Shown: piece by piece, positions 8,134 through 16,798 of the stretch | Layout of the letters: every line of letters begins with the position of its first letter | Numbering within the stretch: position 1 is the first letter of the stretch | Source of the DNA: Streptomyces sp. TS71-3 | GTDB lineage: Bacteria > Actinomycetota > Actinomycetes > Streptomycetales > Streptomycetaceae | Length of the DNA stretch: 64,000 nt | Direction: 5' to 3' | Assembly: GCF_018327685.1 (NCBI RefSeq) | Contig: NZ_BNEL01000001.1 | Coordinates: forward strand, 2,170,001 to 2,234,000 | Notes under the pieces: model-generated | What the model saw: the letters and a program-made list of their open reading frames with translations, nothing else | Told to the model about the DNA's origin: nothing | Database searches by the model: none | Position numbers and translations under genes: made by a program

Positions 8134-9625
8134 CGCACCCGCCCCGACCGGCTCCGCCGTCCGCGTGAGGTTCTGTCCCTCGCCCACCGGCAACCCCCAC
8201 GTGGGCCTGGTCCGCACCGCCCTCTTCAACTGGGCCTACGCACGGCACCACGGCGGCACCCTGGTCTTCCGCATCGAGGACACCGACGCGGCCCGTGACT
8301 CCGAGGAGTCCTACGAGCAGTTGCTGGACGCGATGCGCTGGCTGGGCTTCGACTGGGACGAGGGCCCGGAGGTGGGCGGCCCGTTCGAGCCGTACCGCCA
8401 GTCGCGGCGGATGGACATCTACCGGGACATCGCCCGGCAGCTCATGGAGAGCGGCCACGCCTACCACTGCTACTGCACCGGCGAGGAGCTGGAGGAGCGG
8501 CGCGCCGAGGCCCGCGCCGCCGGCCGGCCCTCCGGGTACGACGGCCACTGCCGGTCGCTCACCCCCGAGCAGGTCGAGGCGTACCGCGCGGAGGGCCGGG
8601 AGCCCATCGTCCGCTTCCGGATGCCCGACGAGACGATCACCTTCACGGACCTGGTCCGCGGCGAGCTGACCTTCACCCCGGAGAACGTCACGGACTACGG
8701 CATCGTCCGGGCCAACGGCGCTCCTCTTTATACGCTCGTCAATCCGGTCGACGACGCGCTGATGGAGATCACCCACGTGCTGCGCGGCGAGGACCTGCTC
8801 TCGTCCACCCCGCGGCAGATCGCGCTGTACCGTGCGCTGATCGAGCTGGGCCACGCCAAGCAGGTGCCCGACTTCGGCCACCTGCCGTACGTCATGGGCG
8901 AGGGGAACAAGAAGCTCTCCAAGCGCGACCCGCAGTCGTCCCTCAACCTCTACCGCGAGCGCGGCTTCCTCCCCGCGGGGCTGCTCAACTACCTCTCGCT
9001 GCTGGGCTGGTCGCTGGCGCCCGACCGGGACGTCTTCGGCATGGACGAGATGGTGGCCGCCTTCGACCTGGGAGACGTCAATCCGAATCCGGCCCGCTTC
9101 GACCTGAAGAAGGCGGAGGCGATCAACGCCGACCACATCCGGATGCTGGACGTGAAGGCCTTCACCGAGGCCTGTGAGCCCTGGCTCCAGGGGCCGGGCG
9201 CCCCCTGGGCCCCCGAGGACTTCGACCGGGCCGCCTTCGAGGCGATCGCCCCGCTGGCGCAGACCCGGGTGACGGTCCTGTCGGACATCACAGCGAACGT
9301 CGACTTCCTCTTCCTGCCCGAGCCCGTCGAGGACGAGGCGTCCTGGCAGAAGGCGATGAAGGAGGGCGCCGCCGACCTGCTGGCGACCGCCCGCGCCGGA
9401 CTCGCCGCCCTGGGGGGCGACGAGTGGCACGCCGACTCCCTCAAGGCGGCCGTGCTCGCCGCCGGCGAGACCCACGGCCTCAAGCTCGGCAAGGCCCAGG
9501 CCCCCGTCCGCGTCGCCGTCACCGGCCGCACGGTCGGCCTGCCCCTCTTCGAGTCCCTTGAGGTCCTCGGCCGCGACCGCACGCTGGCGCGGGTGGACGC
9601 GGCGCTGGCCAAGCTGGCTGCCTGA
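8126..9625 (+). CDS. gltX: Glutamyl-tRNA synthetase
   Basis: 499-residue class I aminoacyl-tRNA synthetase. The HIGH-type motif appears as [10 protein letters not shown] (residues 19-28) and the KMSKS-type motif as KKLSKRD (about 262-268), with [11 protein letters not shown] typical of GluRS. The C-terminal third is the anticodon-binding helical domain. It charges tRNA-Glu and, in actinobacteria without GlnRS, also mischarges tRNA-Gln for later amidation by GatCAB. A tRNA-Gln gene and two tRNA-Glu genes lie 1.5 kb downstream. GTG start inside the end of the FAH gene (8 nt overlap). Full length. Confidence 0.97.
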   Translation: MANAPAPTGSAVRVRFCPSPTGNPHVGLVRTALFNWAYARHHGGTLVFRIEDTDAARDSEESYEQLLDAMRWLGFDWDEGPEVGGPFEPYRQSRRMDIYRDIARQLMESGHAYHCYCTGEELEERRAEARAAGRPSGYDGHCRSLTPEQVEAYRAEGREPIVRFRMPDETITFTDLVRGELTFTPENVTDYGIVRANGAPLYTLVNPVDDALMEITHVLRGEDLLSSTPRQIALYRALIELGHAKQVPDFGHLPYVMGEGNKKLSKRDPQSSLNLYRERGFLPAGLLNYLSLLGWSLAPDRDVFGMDEMVAAFDLGDVNPNPARFDLKKAEAINADHIRMLDVKAFTEACEPWLQGPGAPWAPEDFDRAAFEAIAPLAQTRVTVLSDITANVDFLFLPEPVEDEASWQKAMKEGAADLLATARAGLAALGGDEWHADSLKAAVLAAGETHGLKLGKAQAPVRVAVTGRTVGLPLFESLEVLGRDRTLARVDAALAKLAA

Positions 9626-9759
9626 CCTTCGACGGTCGCCTCTGTCCCCTTACGGGTGACGGGTCCGCGTTCGGCACTGTGCGGGCCCGTTATCCGGCAA
9701 GATCCCGCGTGAGCAGGAAATGCGGGCACAATGGCGGCACGGGCGAAGGAGGACCGACC

Positions 9760-10347
9760 ATGACCACACTCGCAGACAGGTCGCAGATGCTGCCGGAGGA
9801 TTTCGAGGATGCCGCACGCGCCTTGGCCAGGACGGCAGACGGCCTGCGGCTGGAGTTCATCAACGGCAGGGTGGGGTTCAAGGCAGTGCCGGACGGAGTC
9901 CATAACCAGATCATCGCGTGGCTGACGCGGTTGTGTATGCAGCACCGCCCGGACCTCTACCTCTACGGTAGTGATCAAGGCCTGCGGATCCAGAGCTACC
10001 GGCGTGGCCGGGCACGTCCGGACGGAACGTTGGCCCCTTTCGGAGCTTTCTTGGACTACGGCGAGTGGGCCGACCCCGCCGCGGCGCTCATGACCGTGGA
10101 GGTCACCTCCTACGACACGGACACGAACAACCGTGACCGCGTGGAGAAGCCCCGCGCCTATGCCGAGACCGGCGTCCCGCTGTACCTTCTGATCGACCGC
10201 GACAGCCACGAGATCACCGTCTACTCCGAGCCGGACGGCGTCCGCTATGAGAAGTCGTGCACGGTGCTCTTCGGCAATTCGATCGCGCTCCCCGACCTCG
10301 TCGGCATCGAACTGGACACCGAGCCCCTGAAGAACTGGGTCGGCTAG
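9760..10347 (+). CDS. Uma2-family (DUF820) PD-(D/E)XK nuclease-like protein
   Basis: 195-residue Uma2/DUF820 protein. A GAAGGAGG ribosome site 7 nt before the ATG fixes the start. Restriction-endonuclease-like fold elements are visible: LEFINGRV near the N-terminus, RARPDGT carrying the conserved Asp, MTVEVTS with the catalytic Glu, and EKPRAYAETGVPLYLLID with the Lys/Tyr segment. Such genes occur in many copies in Streptomyces and cyanobacteria and have no settled role; a DNA-acting function is inferred from the fold only. It stands alone, with no methylase or mobile-element genes nearby. The HAD phosphatase gene follows after 14 nt, so the two may share a transcript. Confidence 0.85.
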   Translation: MTTLADRSQMLPEDFEDAARALARTADGLRLEFINGRVGFKAVPDGVHNQIIAWLTRLCMQHRPDLYLYGSDQGLRIQSYRRGRARPDGTLAPFGAFLDYGEWADPAAALMTVEVTSYDTDTNNRDRVEKPRAYAETGVPLYLLIDRDSHEITVYSEPDGVRYEKSCTVLFGNSIALPDLVGIELDTEPLKNWVG

Positions 10348-10361
10348 TCGTGCCGGCGCCC

Positions 10362-11096
10362 ATGCCGATAAGAGCAGTTCTCTGGGACGTCGACGACACC
10401 CTCTTCGACTACGCCGGCGCCGACACCACGGGCATGCGCGCCCATCTGGTCGCCGAGGGGCTGCTGGAGCGGTACGGCAGCGCGGAGGACGCGCTGGTGC
10501 TGTGGCGGGCGATCACGGAGCGGCACTGGGCGCGGGTCGCGGCGGGCGAGGTGGATTTCGCGACGCAGCGCCGTGATCGTGTGCGGGAGTTCCTGGCCGT
10601 CTCGCTGGACGCCCTGGGCGACGCCGAGGTCGACGGCTGGTTCGACCGCTACCTCACGCACTTCGAGGCCGCGTGGTCGCTCTTCCCCGATGCCGTGCCC
10701 GTCCTGGACGCCCTCGGCGGCACCTACCGGCACGCCGTGCTGTCCAACTCCGCGGCCCGGCTCCAGGAACGCAAGCTGCGCACCCTCGGCGTACGGGACC
10801 GCTTCGAGGCACTGCTGTGCGCCGTCGAGCTCGGCGTCTCCAAGCCGGAGGCCGGAGCCTTCCTCGCCGCCTGCGCCGCGCTCGGCCTGGAGCCCGCCGA
10901 GGTCGCCTACGTGGGCGACCAGCCCGAGATCGACGCGCGCGGCGCCCGTGACGCCGGCCTGCTGGGGATCTGGCTGGACAGAACCGGCAGCGGCCAGGCG
11001 GTTCCGGAGGGTGTACGCCGGATCACGGGCCTCGGCGAGCTTCCGGCGGTGCTGGCCGCCGATACCCGTTTTGGAGCGCCGTCCACCTTCGGGTAA
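10362..11096 (+). CDS. HAD-superfamily hydrolase (subfamily IA)
   Basis: 244-residue HAD phosphatase. Motif I DVDDTLFDY holds the nucleophile Asp, motif II is LSNSAA, motif III Lys lies in GVSKPEAG, and motif IV is YVGDQPEIDARGARDAG. The helical cap between motifs I and II is that of subfamily IA (phosphoglycolate phosphatase / haloacid dehalogenase-like). The substrate is unknown. The ATG start is chosen because family proteins begin just before motif I; an in-frame GTG 12 nt upstream, 3 nt after the previous stop codon, is an alternative. The three tRNA genes follow. Confidence 0.88.
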   Translation: MPIRAVLWDVDDTLFDYAGADTTGMRAHLVAEGLLERYGSAEDALVLWRAITERHWARVAAGEVDFATQRRDRVREFLAVSLDALGDAEVDGWFDRYLTHFEAAWSLFPDAVPVLDALGGTYRHAVLSNSAARLQERKLRTLGVRDRFEALLCAVELGVSKPEAGAFLAACAALGLEPAEVAYVGDQPEIDARGARDAGLLGIWLDRTGSGQAVPEGVRRITGLGELPAVLAADTRFGAPSTFG

Positions 11097-11183
11097 TGTT
11101 CTTCCTGCGCCGAGGGAACGGGCAGAAGCCCGAACCCCGCAGGCGCAAGCCGAACGAAGACTCCTCTGGGGGTTGTGTTCCGG

Positions 11184-11255
11184 TGGCCTATGGTGTAATT
11201 GGCAGCACGACTGATTCTGGTTCAGTTAGTCTAGGTTCGAGTCCTGGTAGGCCAG
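11184..11255 (+). tRNA. tRNA-Gln(CTG)
   Basis: 72-nt cloverleaf. Acceptor arm TGGCCTA pairs with TAGGCCA, discriminator G. The anticodon stem ACTGA/TCAGT encloses loop TTCTGGT with anticodon CTG, and the T-arm GGTTCGAGTCC is intact. CCA is not encoded. It leads a three-tRNA cluster with the tRNA-Glu genes. Confidence 0.95.
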
Positions 11256-11276
11256 CTCGCAGAGCTCATCTGCAAA

Positions 11277-11349
11277 GCCCCCGTTGTGTAGCGGCCTAGC
11301 ACGCTGCCCTCTCAAGGCAGTAGCGCCGGTTCGAATCCGGTCGGGGGTA
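11277..11349 (+). tRNA. tRNA-Glu(CTC), copy 1
   Basis: 73-nt cloverleaf. Acceptor GCCCCCG pairs with CGGGGGT, discriminator A. The anticodon stem CTGCC/GGCAG encloses loop CTCTCAA with anticodon CTC, and the T-loop GGTTCGAATCC is intact. It lies 21 nt after the tRNA-Gln gene, so probably on the same transcript. Confidence 0.95.
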
Positions 11350-11401
11350 CTGATCCATCCCATGGTCCGGTAGGGTCGCTCCCTCCGGTCCATGGTGACA
11401 A

Positions 11402-11420
11402 GGCCCGGCACTGCCGGGCC
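11402..11420 (+). other. Hairpin between the tRNA-Glu genes
   Basis: Near-perfect inverted repeat GGCCCGGCA-C-TGCCGGGCC (8 bp stem with a 3-nt loop) in the 83-nt spacer. There is no T-tract, so it is more likely a processing or partial-attenuation structure than a full terminator. Confidence 0.5.
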
Positions 11421-11432
11421 GGATCGCCAAAG

Positions 11433-11505
11433 GCCCCCGTTGTGTAGCGGCCTAGCACGCCGCCCTCTCAAGGCGGTAGCGCCGGTTCGAATCCGGTCGG
11501 GGGTA
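11433..11505 (+). tRNA. tRNA-Glu(CTC), copy 2
   Basis: 73-nt cloverleaf nearly identical to copy 1. The differences seen form one compensated pair: the anticodon stem is CCGCC/GGCGG instead of CTGCC/GGCAG. Anticodon CTC, discriminator A. Last gene of the cluster, followed by about 230 bp without a gene. Confidence 0.95.
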
Positions 11506-11737
11506 CCAGCAGAGGATCGGTTCGAAGGCTCTCCGCCACAGCGGGGGGCCTTTCGTCTGTTCGGTGCCGTTCGGCGGTCTCGTCGCTTGCCGGGATGCTG
11601 GATCCGGTGGCCGTCGCGGTCTCGGGAGCGGGAAGGGCCGCCGCGGCGTTGAGGCCGCCCGGCCCGCTCGGTGACTGAGGTCACAAAGGATCAGAAGGGG
11701 ATGCGCCGGAATCCTCCGGGCGCCCGGGTGCCGCCCT

Positions 11738-12454
11738 TCAGCCGGACCGGCGCAGCGCGTCCGTGAGCCGGGCCGCCGAGTCGATCACGGCCTGCGCGTG
11801 CATCCGCCCCGGGTGCCGGGTCAGCCGCTCGATCGGTCCGGACACGGAGACGGCGGCCACCACGCGGTTCGACGGCCCCCGCACCGGCGCCGACACCGAC
11901 GCCACCCCCGGCTCCCGCTCGCCGATCGACTGCGCCCAGCCTCGCCGGCGCACCCCGGACAGCGCGGTAGCCGTGAAACGCGCCCCCTGCAGGCCCCGGT
12001 GCAGCCGCTCCGGCTCCTCCCAGGCCATCAGGATCTGCGCCGACGAACCGGCCTTCATGGTGAGCGTGGAGCCCACCGGGACCGTGTCCCGCAGGCCCGA
12101 CAGGCGCTCAGCGGCCGCCACGCAGATCCGCATGTCGCCCTGGCGGCGGTAGAGCTGCGCGCTCTCGCCCGTGACATCCCGCAGGTGCGTGAGCACGGGA
12201 CCCGCCGTGGCGAGCAGGCGGTCCTCGCCCGCCGCCGCTGCCAGCTCCGCGAGGCGGGGCCCCAGGATGAACCGGCCCTGCATGTCCCGCGCCACCATCC
12301 GGTGGTGTTCCAGCGCCACGGCGAGCCGGTGTGCCGTGGGCCGTGCCAGTCCGGTGGCCGTGACCAGACCCGCGAGGGTGGCCGGACCGGACTCCAGAGC
12401 GCTCAGGACAAGGGCCGCCTTGTCCAGAACGCCGACGCCGCTAGAGTTGTCCAT
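11738..12454 (-). CDS. ndgR: IclR-family regulator NdgR (AreB-like)
   Basis: 238-residue IclR-family transcription factor, the family's usual length. N-terminal winged helix at about residues 8-65 (KAALVLSALESGPATLAGLV... TGLARPTAHRL), then an effector-binding domain. Divergent from leuCD, which matches NdgR of S. coelicolor and AreB of S. clavuligerus; these control leuCD and other amino-acid genes and affect antibiotic production. I place the start at the ATG giving MDNSSGVGVLDKAAL. Upstream in-frame codons run into the leuC promoter and lack support. No Shine-Dalgarno is visible; GAGTAT ends 6 nt before the ATG, so a leaderless transcript is possible. Confidence 0.93.
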   Translation of the reverse strand: MDNSSGVGVLDKAALVLSALESGPATLAGLVTATGLARPTAHRLAVALEHHRMVARDMQGRFILGPRLAELAAAAGEDRLLATAGPVLTHLRDVTGESAQLYRRQGDMRICVAAAERLSGLRDTVPVGSTLTMKAGSSAQILMAWEEPERLHRGLQGARFTATALSGVRRRGWAQSIGEREPGVASVSAPVRGPSNRVVAAVSVSGPIERLTRHPGRMHAQAVIDSAARLTDALRRSG

Positions 12455-12484
12455 GAAACGATACTCACGTCTCACTCTGTGAAA

Positions 12485-12513
12485 CGCAAGTTCAATTTCG
12501 CCAGGAACTTGCG
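12485..12513. promoter_or_regulatory. Candidate NdgR operator: 9-bp inverted repeat
   Basis: Perfect inverted repeat CGCAAGTTC - 11 nt - GAACTTGCG between the divergent ndgR and leuC genes, 31 bp before ndgR and 160 bp before leuC. The centre-to-centre distance of 20 bp (two helical turns) suits a dimeric regulator. A nearby GAAAC repeated at 12455 and 12481 may be a second element. IclR-family regulators usually bind such palindromes beside their own gene; binding here is inferred. Confidence 0.55.
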
Positions 12514-12639
12514 ACTCTGTAGGACACCGGTCCGTGTGCCGGTGCCGGTGTGCGCACCGGTGCACCGCCGATGCCCGACGCGTTCCCGCGGTGGCAGCAC
12601 ACCCGTGCGGGCGGACGACGGCATCCATGTCTCTAGTTG

Positions 12640-12660
12640 GGCCGGCGTGTGACGCCGGCC
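12640..12660 (+). promoter_or_regulatory. Leader hairpin just before leuC ribosome site
   Basis: Perfect inverted repeat GGCCGGCGT-GTG-ACGCCGGCC ending directly before the GGAGG of leuC. It would form a very stable 9-bp stem next to the ribosome site and could limit translation or mark transcript processing. No T-tract follows. Confidence 0.5.
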
Positions 12661-12672
12661 GGAGGGAAAGCG

Positions 12673-14103
12673 ATGGGTAGGACACTCGCGGAGAAGGTCT
12701 GGGACGACCACGTCGTCCGGCGCGCCGAGGGCGAGCCCGACCTCCTCTTCATCGATCTTCATCTGATCCACGAGGTCACCAGCCCCCAGGCCTTCGACGG
12801 CCTGCGGAAGAACGGCCGCGAGGTGCGCCGCCGCGACCTCACCATCGCCACCGAGGACCACAACACCCCGACCCTCGACATCGACAAGCCCATCGCCGAC
12901 CCCGTCTCCCGTACCCAGCTGGAGACGCTGCGCAAGAACTGCGCCGAGTTCGGTGTGCGGCTGCACCCGCTGGGCGACGTCGAGCAGGGCGTCGTGCACG
13001 TCGTCGGCCCCCAGCTCGGGCTGACCCAGCCGGGCACCACCGTGGTCTGCGGCGACTCCCACACCTCCACGCACGGCGCGTTCGGCGCGCTGGCCTTCGG
13101 CATCGGAACGTCCCAGGTCGAGCACGTGCTGGCGACCCAGACGCTGCCGATGGCCCGCCCCAGGACCATGGCGATCACCGTCGAGGGCGAACTCCCCGAG
13201 GGCGTCACGGCCAAGGACCTGATCCTCGCCATCATCGCCAGGATCGGCACCGGCGGCGGCCAGGGCTACGTCCTGGAGTACCGCGGCCCCGCCATCGAGA
13301 AGCTCTCGATGGAGGCCCGGATGACCATCTGCAACATGTCGATCGAGGCGGGCGCCCGGGCCGGCATGATCGCGCCCGACGAGACCACGTTCTCCTACCT
13401 CCAGGGCCGCCCGCACGCCCCCGAGGGCGAGGACTGGGACGCGGCGGTCGCCTACTGGAAGACGCTGCGCAGCGACGAGGACGCCGTCTTCGACGCCGAG
13501 GTGCTCATCGACGCGGCCTCCCTCGCGCCGTACGTGACCTGGGGCACCAACCCGGGCCAGGGCCTGCCGCTGTCGGAGCGGGTCCCCGACCCCGCTTCGT
13601 ACGAGGACCCCTCGGAGCGGTTCGCCGCGGAAAAGGCCCTGGAGTACATGGGGTTGTCCGCCGGCCAGCCGCTGCGGGAGATCGAGGTCGACACCGTCTT
13701 CGTAGGTTCCTGCACCAACGGCAGGATCGAGGACCTGCGGGCCGCGGCCGAGGTCGTACGGGGCCGCAAAGTCGCCGACGGGGTAAGGATGCTGGTCGTG
13801 CCGGGCTCCGCGCGCGTCGGCCTGCAGGCCGTGGACGAGGGTCTGGACACCGTGTTCAAGGAGGCCGGGGCCGAGTGGCGGCACGCCGGCTGCTCCATGT
13901 GCCTGGGCATGAACCCCGACCAACTCGCACCCGGCGAGCGCTCCGCGTCCACGTCCAACCGCAACTTCGAGGGCCGGCAGGGCAAGGGCGGCCGGACGCA
14001 CCTGGTCTCGCCGCAGGTCGCCGCGGCCACCGCGGTCCTCGGCCACCTCGCCGCACCCGCCGACCTGTCCGACACCGACGCCACCGCGCCCGCGGCCGTC
14101 TGA
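12673..14103 (+). CDS. leuC: 3-isopropylmalate dehydratase large subunit
   Basis: 476-residue aconitase-family subunit. It isomerises 2-isopropylmalate to 3-isopropylmalate in leucine synthesis with LeuD in the cytoplasm. [4Fe-4S] ligand cysteines are visible in [10 protein letters not shown] (about residue 345) and GCSMCLGMN (about 405). The substrate-loop signature [13 protein letters not shown] is near residue 135. The start is fixed by GGAGGGAAAGCG before the ATG. It is followed by leuD after 108 bp and divergent from its likely regulator ndgR. Confidence 0.97.
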   Translation: MGRTLAEKVWDDHVVRRAEGEPDLLFIDLHLIHEVTSPQAFDGLRKNGREVRRRDLTIATEDHNTPTLDIDKPIADPVSRTQLETLRKNCAEFGVRLHPLGDVEQGVVHVVGPQLGLTQPGTTVVCGDSHTSTHGAFGALAFGIGTSQVEHVLATQTLPMARPRTMAITVEGELPEGVTAKDLILAIIARIGTGGGQGYVLEYRGPAIEKLSMEARMTICNMSIEAGARAGMIAPDETTFSYLQGRPHAPEGEDWDAAVAYWKTLRSDEDAVFDAEVLIDAASLAPYVTWGTNPGQGLPLSERVPDPASYEDPSERFAAEKALEYMGLSAGQPLREIEVDTVFVGSCTNGRIEDLRAAAEVVRGRKVADGVRMLVVPGSARVGLQAVDEGLDTVFKEAGAEWRHAGCSMCLGMNPDQLAPGERSASTSNRNFEGRQGKGGRTHLVSPQVAAATAVLGHLAAPADLSDTDATAPAAV

Positions 14104-14211
14104 CCAGCGCGGAGCCCGCGGGCCCCGCCCGCCGCGCGCCGGGAGACCGGCCGGCGCGGCCCGGGCCGGCGCCCGCGGGCCGCGGACGTCCGCAGAACCG
14201 TAAGGAAGACC

Positions 14212-14805
14212 ATGGAAGCCTTCACCACGCACACCGGCCGGGCCGTCCCGCTGCGCCGCAGCAACGTCGACACCGACCAGATCATCCCCGCCCACTGGCT
14301 CAAGAAGGTCACCCGGGACGGGTTCGAGGACGGGCTCTTCGAGGCCTGGCGCAAGGACCCCGAGTTCATCCTGAACAAGCCCGAGCGGCAGGGCGCGACC
14401 GTGCTGGTCGCGGGCCCCGACTTCGGCACCGGGTCATCCCGCGAACACGCCGTGTGGGCGCTCCAGAACTACGGCTTCAAGGCCGTGATCTCGTCCCGGT
14501 TCGCCGATATCTTCCGCGGCAACTCGCTCAAGAACGGCCTGCTCACCGTCGTCCTCGACCAGAAGGTCGTCGACGCGCTCTGGGCCGTGACCGAGGCGGA
14601 CCCGGCGGCCGAGATCACCGTCGACCTCCAGGACCGCCAGGTGCGCGCCGACGGCGTCACCGCCGACTTCGAGCTCGACGAGAACGCCCGCTGGCGCCTG
14701 CTGAACGGCCTCGACGACATCAGCATCACCCTGCGCAACGAGGACGACATCGCCGACTACGAGTCCGGACGGCCCTCGTTCAAGCCGCGCACGCTGCAGC
14801 TCTGA
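14212..14805 (+). CDS. leuD: 3-isopropylmalate dehydratase small subunit
   Basis: 197-residue swivel-domain subunit that completes the LeuCD enzyme. Typical segments are [14 protein letters not shown] near the N-terminus and [17 protein letters not shown] near residue 65, which carry substrate-binding residues. Ribosome site AAGGAAGACC before the ATG. Same direction as leuC and followed by a strong stem-loop, so leuCD is a two-gene operon. Confidence 0.97.
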   Translation: MEAFTTHTGRAVPLRRSNVDTDQIIPAHWLKKVTRDGFEDGLFEAWRKDPEFILNKPERQGATVLVAGPDFGTGSSREHAVWALQNYGFKAVISSRFADIFRGNSLKNGLLTVVLDQKVVDALWAVTEADPAAEITVDLQDRQVRADGVTADFELDENARWRLLNGLDDISITLRNEDDIADYESGRPSFKPRTLQL

Positions 14806-14852
14806 CCCCACCCGACCCCGGACACGCCCTCCCGGGGTCCTCGCCAGACCCC

Positions 14853-14888
14853 GATGTACCCCCTACCGTTCACGGTTGGGGGTACATC
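14853..14888 (+). terminator. leuCD terminator
   Basis: 16-bp inverted repeat with one mismatch and loop TTCA (arms GATGTACCCCCTACCG and CGGTTGGGGGTACATC), starting 47 nt after leuD. There is no T-run, as is common in Streptomyces terminators. Confidence 0.75.
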
Positions 14889-15097
14889 CGTGTGCGTACT
14901 TTTCCGGCCCCCGGGGTACTCCGCACGGATGCCGGGCGCGGTTCCAACTCCCCTCGTGCGAAAGGCGGTCGGGCCGCCGGAGGGACGCCGACGGGTGAGG
15001 TGCCCGTGCTCTTCGGCGGGGGCGCCGGAACACCTCCGGAGCCCCGGAGTTGCGCCCCGAGCAGGCGACAACTCGCCCCAGATGGCACAATCGGTGC

Positions 15098-15325
15098 ATG
15101 GATCGCGACGACCAACTCAGGCTCTACGGGGTCGTCGCGGACCAGCTGAGAGTCGCGCACGACAGGGTGCGCGCACTGCAAGTCCCGGAGGGCGTACGGA
15201 TGGCGCTGACCCGGAAGCTGCTGGTCATCACGGCCGCGGCCAAGCACGATCTCGCCGGAACCGCAAGGCGTCTGGAACAACTGAACGCAGACCTCGACGA
15301 GGGCAGATTCCCCGAGGACGTCTGA
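15098..15325 (+). CDS. Small conserved Streptomyces protein, function unknown
   Basis: 75-residue charged, mostly helical protein (MDRDDQLRLYGVVADQLRV... LNADLDEGRFPEDV). No membrane segment, signal peptide, Cys or known motif. Its heptad-like Leu/Val spacing suggests a helical bundle. I recall a similar gene in this position, between leuD and hupS, in other streptomycetes. The ATG has no Shine-Dalgarno, but CACAAT ends 6 nt upstream of it, consistent with a leaderless transcript. Confidence 0.7.
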   Translation: MDRDDQLRLYGVVADQLRVAHDRVRALQVPEGVRMALTRKLLVITAAAKHDLAGTARRLEQLNADLDEGRFPEDV

Positions 15326-15408
15326 GCGTCAGGCCTCGAGGACCCCCCTCGGAAGTCGCAGAAGGTCGAGACTCATTGCGGCACAAGGGTGATTAGGCCG
15401 TTTCGTGT

Positions 15409-15437
15409 TTGATTTGCGGTATATATCTGCCTAACGT
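15409..15437 (+). promoter_or_regulatory. Candidate hupS promoter
   Basis: TTGATT - 17 nt - TAACGT, 51 nt before the hupS start, in a locally AT-rich stretch (includes ATATATC). It resembles vegetative sigma-factor promoters of Streptomyces. Confidence 0.5.
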
Positions 15438-15488
15438 GCGAAAAGGCTTGAACAGATTCGTTCTGGCGATGTCTCCGAAGGGGAAGAC

Positions 15489-16130
15489 GTGAACAAGGCG
15501 CAGCTCGTAGAAGCGATTGCCGACAAGATGGGCGGCCGTCAGCAGGCGGCCGACGCTGTCGACGCCGTTCTGGACGCCATCGTCCGCTCGGTGGTCGCCG
15601 GAGAGCGGATTTCGGTCACGGGCTTCGGCTCGTTCGAGAAGGTCGACCGGCCCGCCCGCTACGCCCGCAACCCGCAGACGGGCGAGAGGGTGCGGGTCAA
15701 GAAGACCTCCGTGCCCCGCTTCCGCGCGGGCCAGGGTTTCAAGGACCTGGTGAGCGGTTCCAAGAAGCTCCCGAAGAACGATGTCGCCGTCAAGAAGGCC
15801 CCCAAGGGCAGTCTCACCGGTGGCACCAAGGCGACCGCCAAGGCCACCACGAAGAAGGCGACGGCCCGGACCGCCGCCAAGGCCACCACCGCCAAGCGGA
15901 CCGTGGCGAAGAAGGCCGCGCCCGCGAAGAAGGCGGCGGCGAAGAAGACCACCGCCAAGAAGGCCACGGCGAAGACCACCGCCAAGAAGACGACGCCGGC
16001 GAAGAAGGCGGCGAAGGCCACGGCGCGCAAGTCCGCACCGGCGAGGAAGGCGACGGCCAAGAAGGCTCCCGCCAAGAAGTCCGCGGGGCGCAAGACCACC
16101 GCCAAGAAGGCCACGGCCCGCAGGAGGTAG
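15489..16130 (+). CDS. hupS: HU-family nucleoid protein with lysine-rich tail (HupS)
   Basis: 213-residue two-part nucleoid protein. Residues 1-93 are a canonical HU domain (MNKAQLVEAIADKMGG..., DNA-contact arm RYARNPQTGERVRV). Residues about 100-213 are a histone-H1-like tail built from KKA, TAKK and KKTTAKKATA-type repeats. This matches HupS, which compacts spore chromosomes in Streptomyces; a tail-less HU (HupA) is encoded elsewhere. GTG start with GAAGGGGAAGAC upstream. The gene has its own promoter and a clear intrinsic terminator, so it is monocistronic. Confidence 0.95.
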   Translation: MNKAQLVEAIADKMGGRQQAADAVDAVLDAIVRSVVAGERISVTGFGSFEKVDRPARYARNPQTGERVRVKKTSVPRFRAGQGFKDLVSGSKKLPKNDVAVKKAPKGSLTGGTKATAKATTKKATARTAAKATTAKRTVAKKAAPAKKAAAKKTTAKKATAKTTAKKTTPAKKAAKATARKSAPARKATAKKAPAKKSAGRKTTAKKATARRR

Positions 16131-16157
16131 GGCCGCACGGGCACCAGGGGCACTCGC

Positions 16158-16200
16158 GCCGGGCCGGACTCCCTCGGGGAGCCCGGCCCGCGGTGTTTTT
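16158..16200 (+). terminator. hupS intrinsic terminator
   Basis: Long stem (CCGGGCCGGACTCCC / GGGAGCCCGGCCCG, one mismatch, short TC-rich loop) followed by GTGTTTTT, 27 nt after hupS. This is a classical rho-independent terminator. Confidence 0.85.
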
Positions 16201-16280
16201 CCGCAGCTGTTCCGCTTCCGCGTGTGCCGGCGGTACGGGGTTGCCCCGGTCTGTTTGGGGGCTGAGCCCCGGCCCACTCC

Positions 16281-16407
16281 GGGCGCGGGAACTGCGCGCC
16301 CAGCCACGATGCGACCTTCCGGTCGCCACCGGCCCGAGAGGGGCGGTCTCTGTCGTGTCCGGGCCACCGGCCGGTCGTGGTTGCTCGCGCGGTTCCCCCG
16401 CGCCCCT
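16281..16407. repeat. Intergenic inverted-repeat element, copy 1
   Basis: About 127 bp flanked by imperfect inverted arms. The left arm is GGGCGCGGGAACTGCGCG...CCACGA; the right arm is the reverse of GGGGCGCGGGGGAACCGCGCG...ACCACGA. The inner part (GGTCGCCACCGGCCC, then GGGGC, then GTCGTGTCCGG) is shared with the element near 41.1-41.3 kb. It carries no gene. It looks like a dispersed Streptomyces repeat lying between convergent genes. Confidence 0.6.
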
Positions 16408-16445
16408 GAGCGGGCCGGGGTTGCCCCAGACCTAGGGGTGCGGGC

Positions 16446-16679
16446 TCAGAGGGTGGCCAGCGTGATCAGCGTGATCCGCCTACCGGCATCGGCACCGGAA
16501 CCGGCCGTACCGACGTCGTCATCTCCGACGACCTCGATCCGCACCCGCTGCCCGGGCCGCAGCAGCCGCAGACCCCCCGCGTCGAACGCGGCCGTCCCGA
16601 ACGGAACCGGGGTCCCGTCGTCGAGCAGCACGCTGCCGCTGCGGGTCTCGGGGTCGTACGTGTACGCGGTCGCCTGCAT
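16446..16679 (-). CDS. Small cold-shock-like beta-barrel protein, unknown role
   Basis: 77-residue protein (MQATAYTYDPETRSGSVLLDDGT...RRITLITLATL). The pattern SGSVLLDDGTPVPFG followed by LRPGQRVRIEV resembles the five-strand barrel of CspA-like proteins, though the aromatic RNA-binding motifs are missing. I use the ATG that gives MQATAYTYD; it has no ribosome site but TACGCT ends 6 nt before it, so it may be leaderless. Convergent with hupS, and 119 bp after the start-distal end of cofC on the same strand. Confidence 0.7.
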   Translation of the reverse strand: MQATAYTYDPETRSGSVLLDDGTPVPFGTAAFDAGGLRLLRPGQRVRIEVVGDDDVGTAGSGADAGRRITLITLATL

Positions 16680-16798
16680 GGCTGCAGCGTAGGTGAGATG
16701 CCCGCCGCCCACACCCGCGGCCGACCCGGCGCGTGCGGGCGCGCGCCAGAACCGTCAGCCGAGTGGCCGGAAGACGCGGCTCGCCCATCCCTCGATAC

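Noticed and set aside
12626..12676. Possible leader peptide (MSLVGPA...) before leuC
   Set aside because: It runs into leuC, has a single rare Leu codon (CTA) and no run of leucines, so it does not resemble an attenuation peptide.
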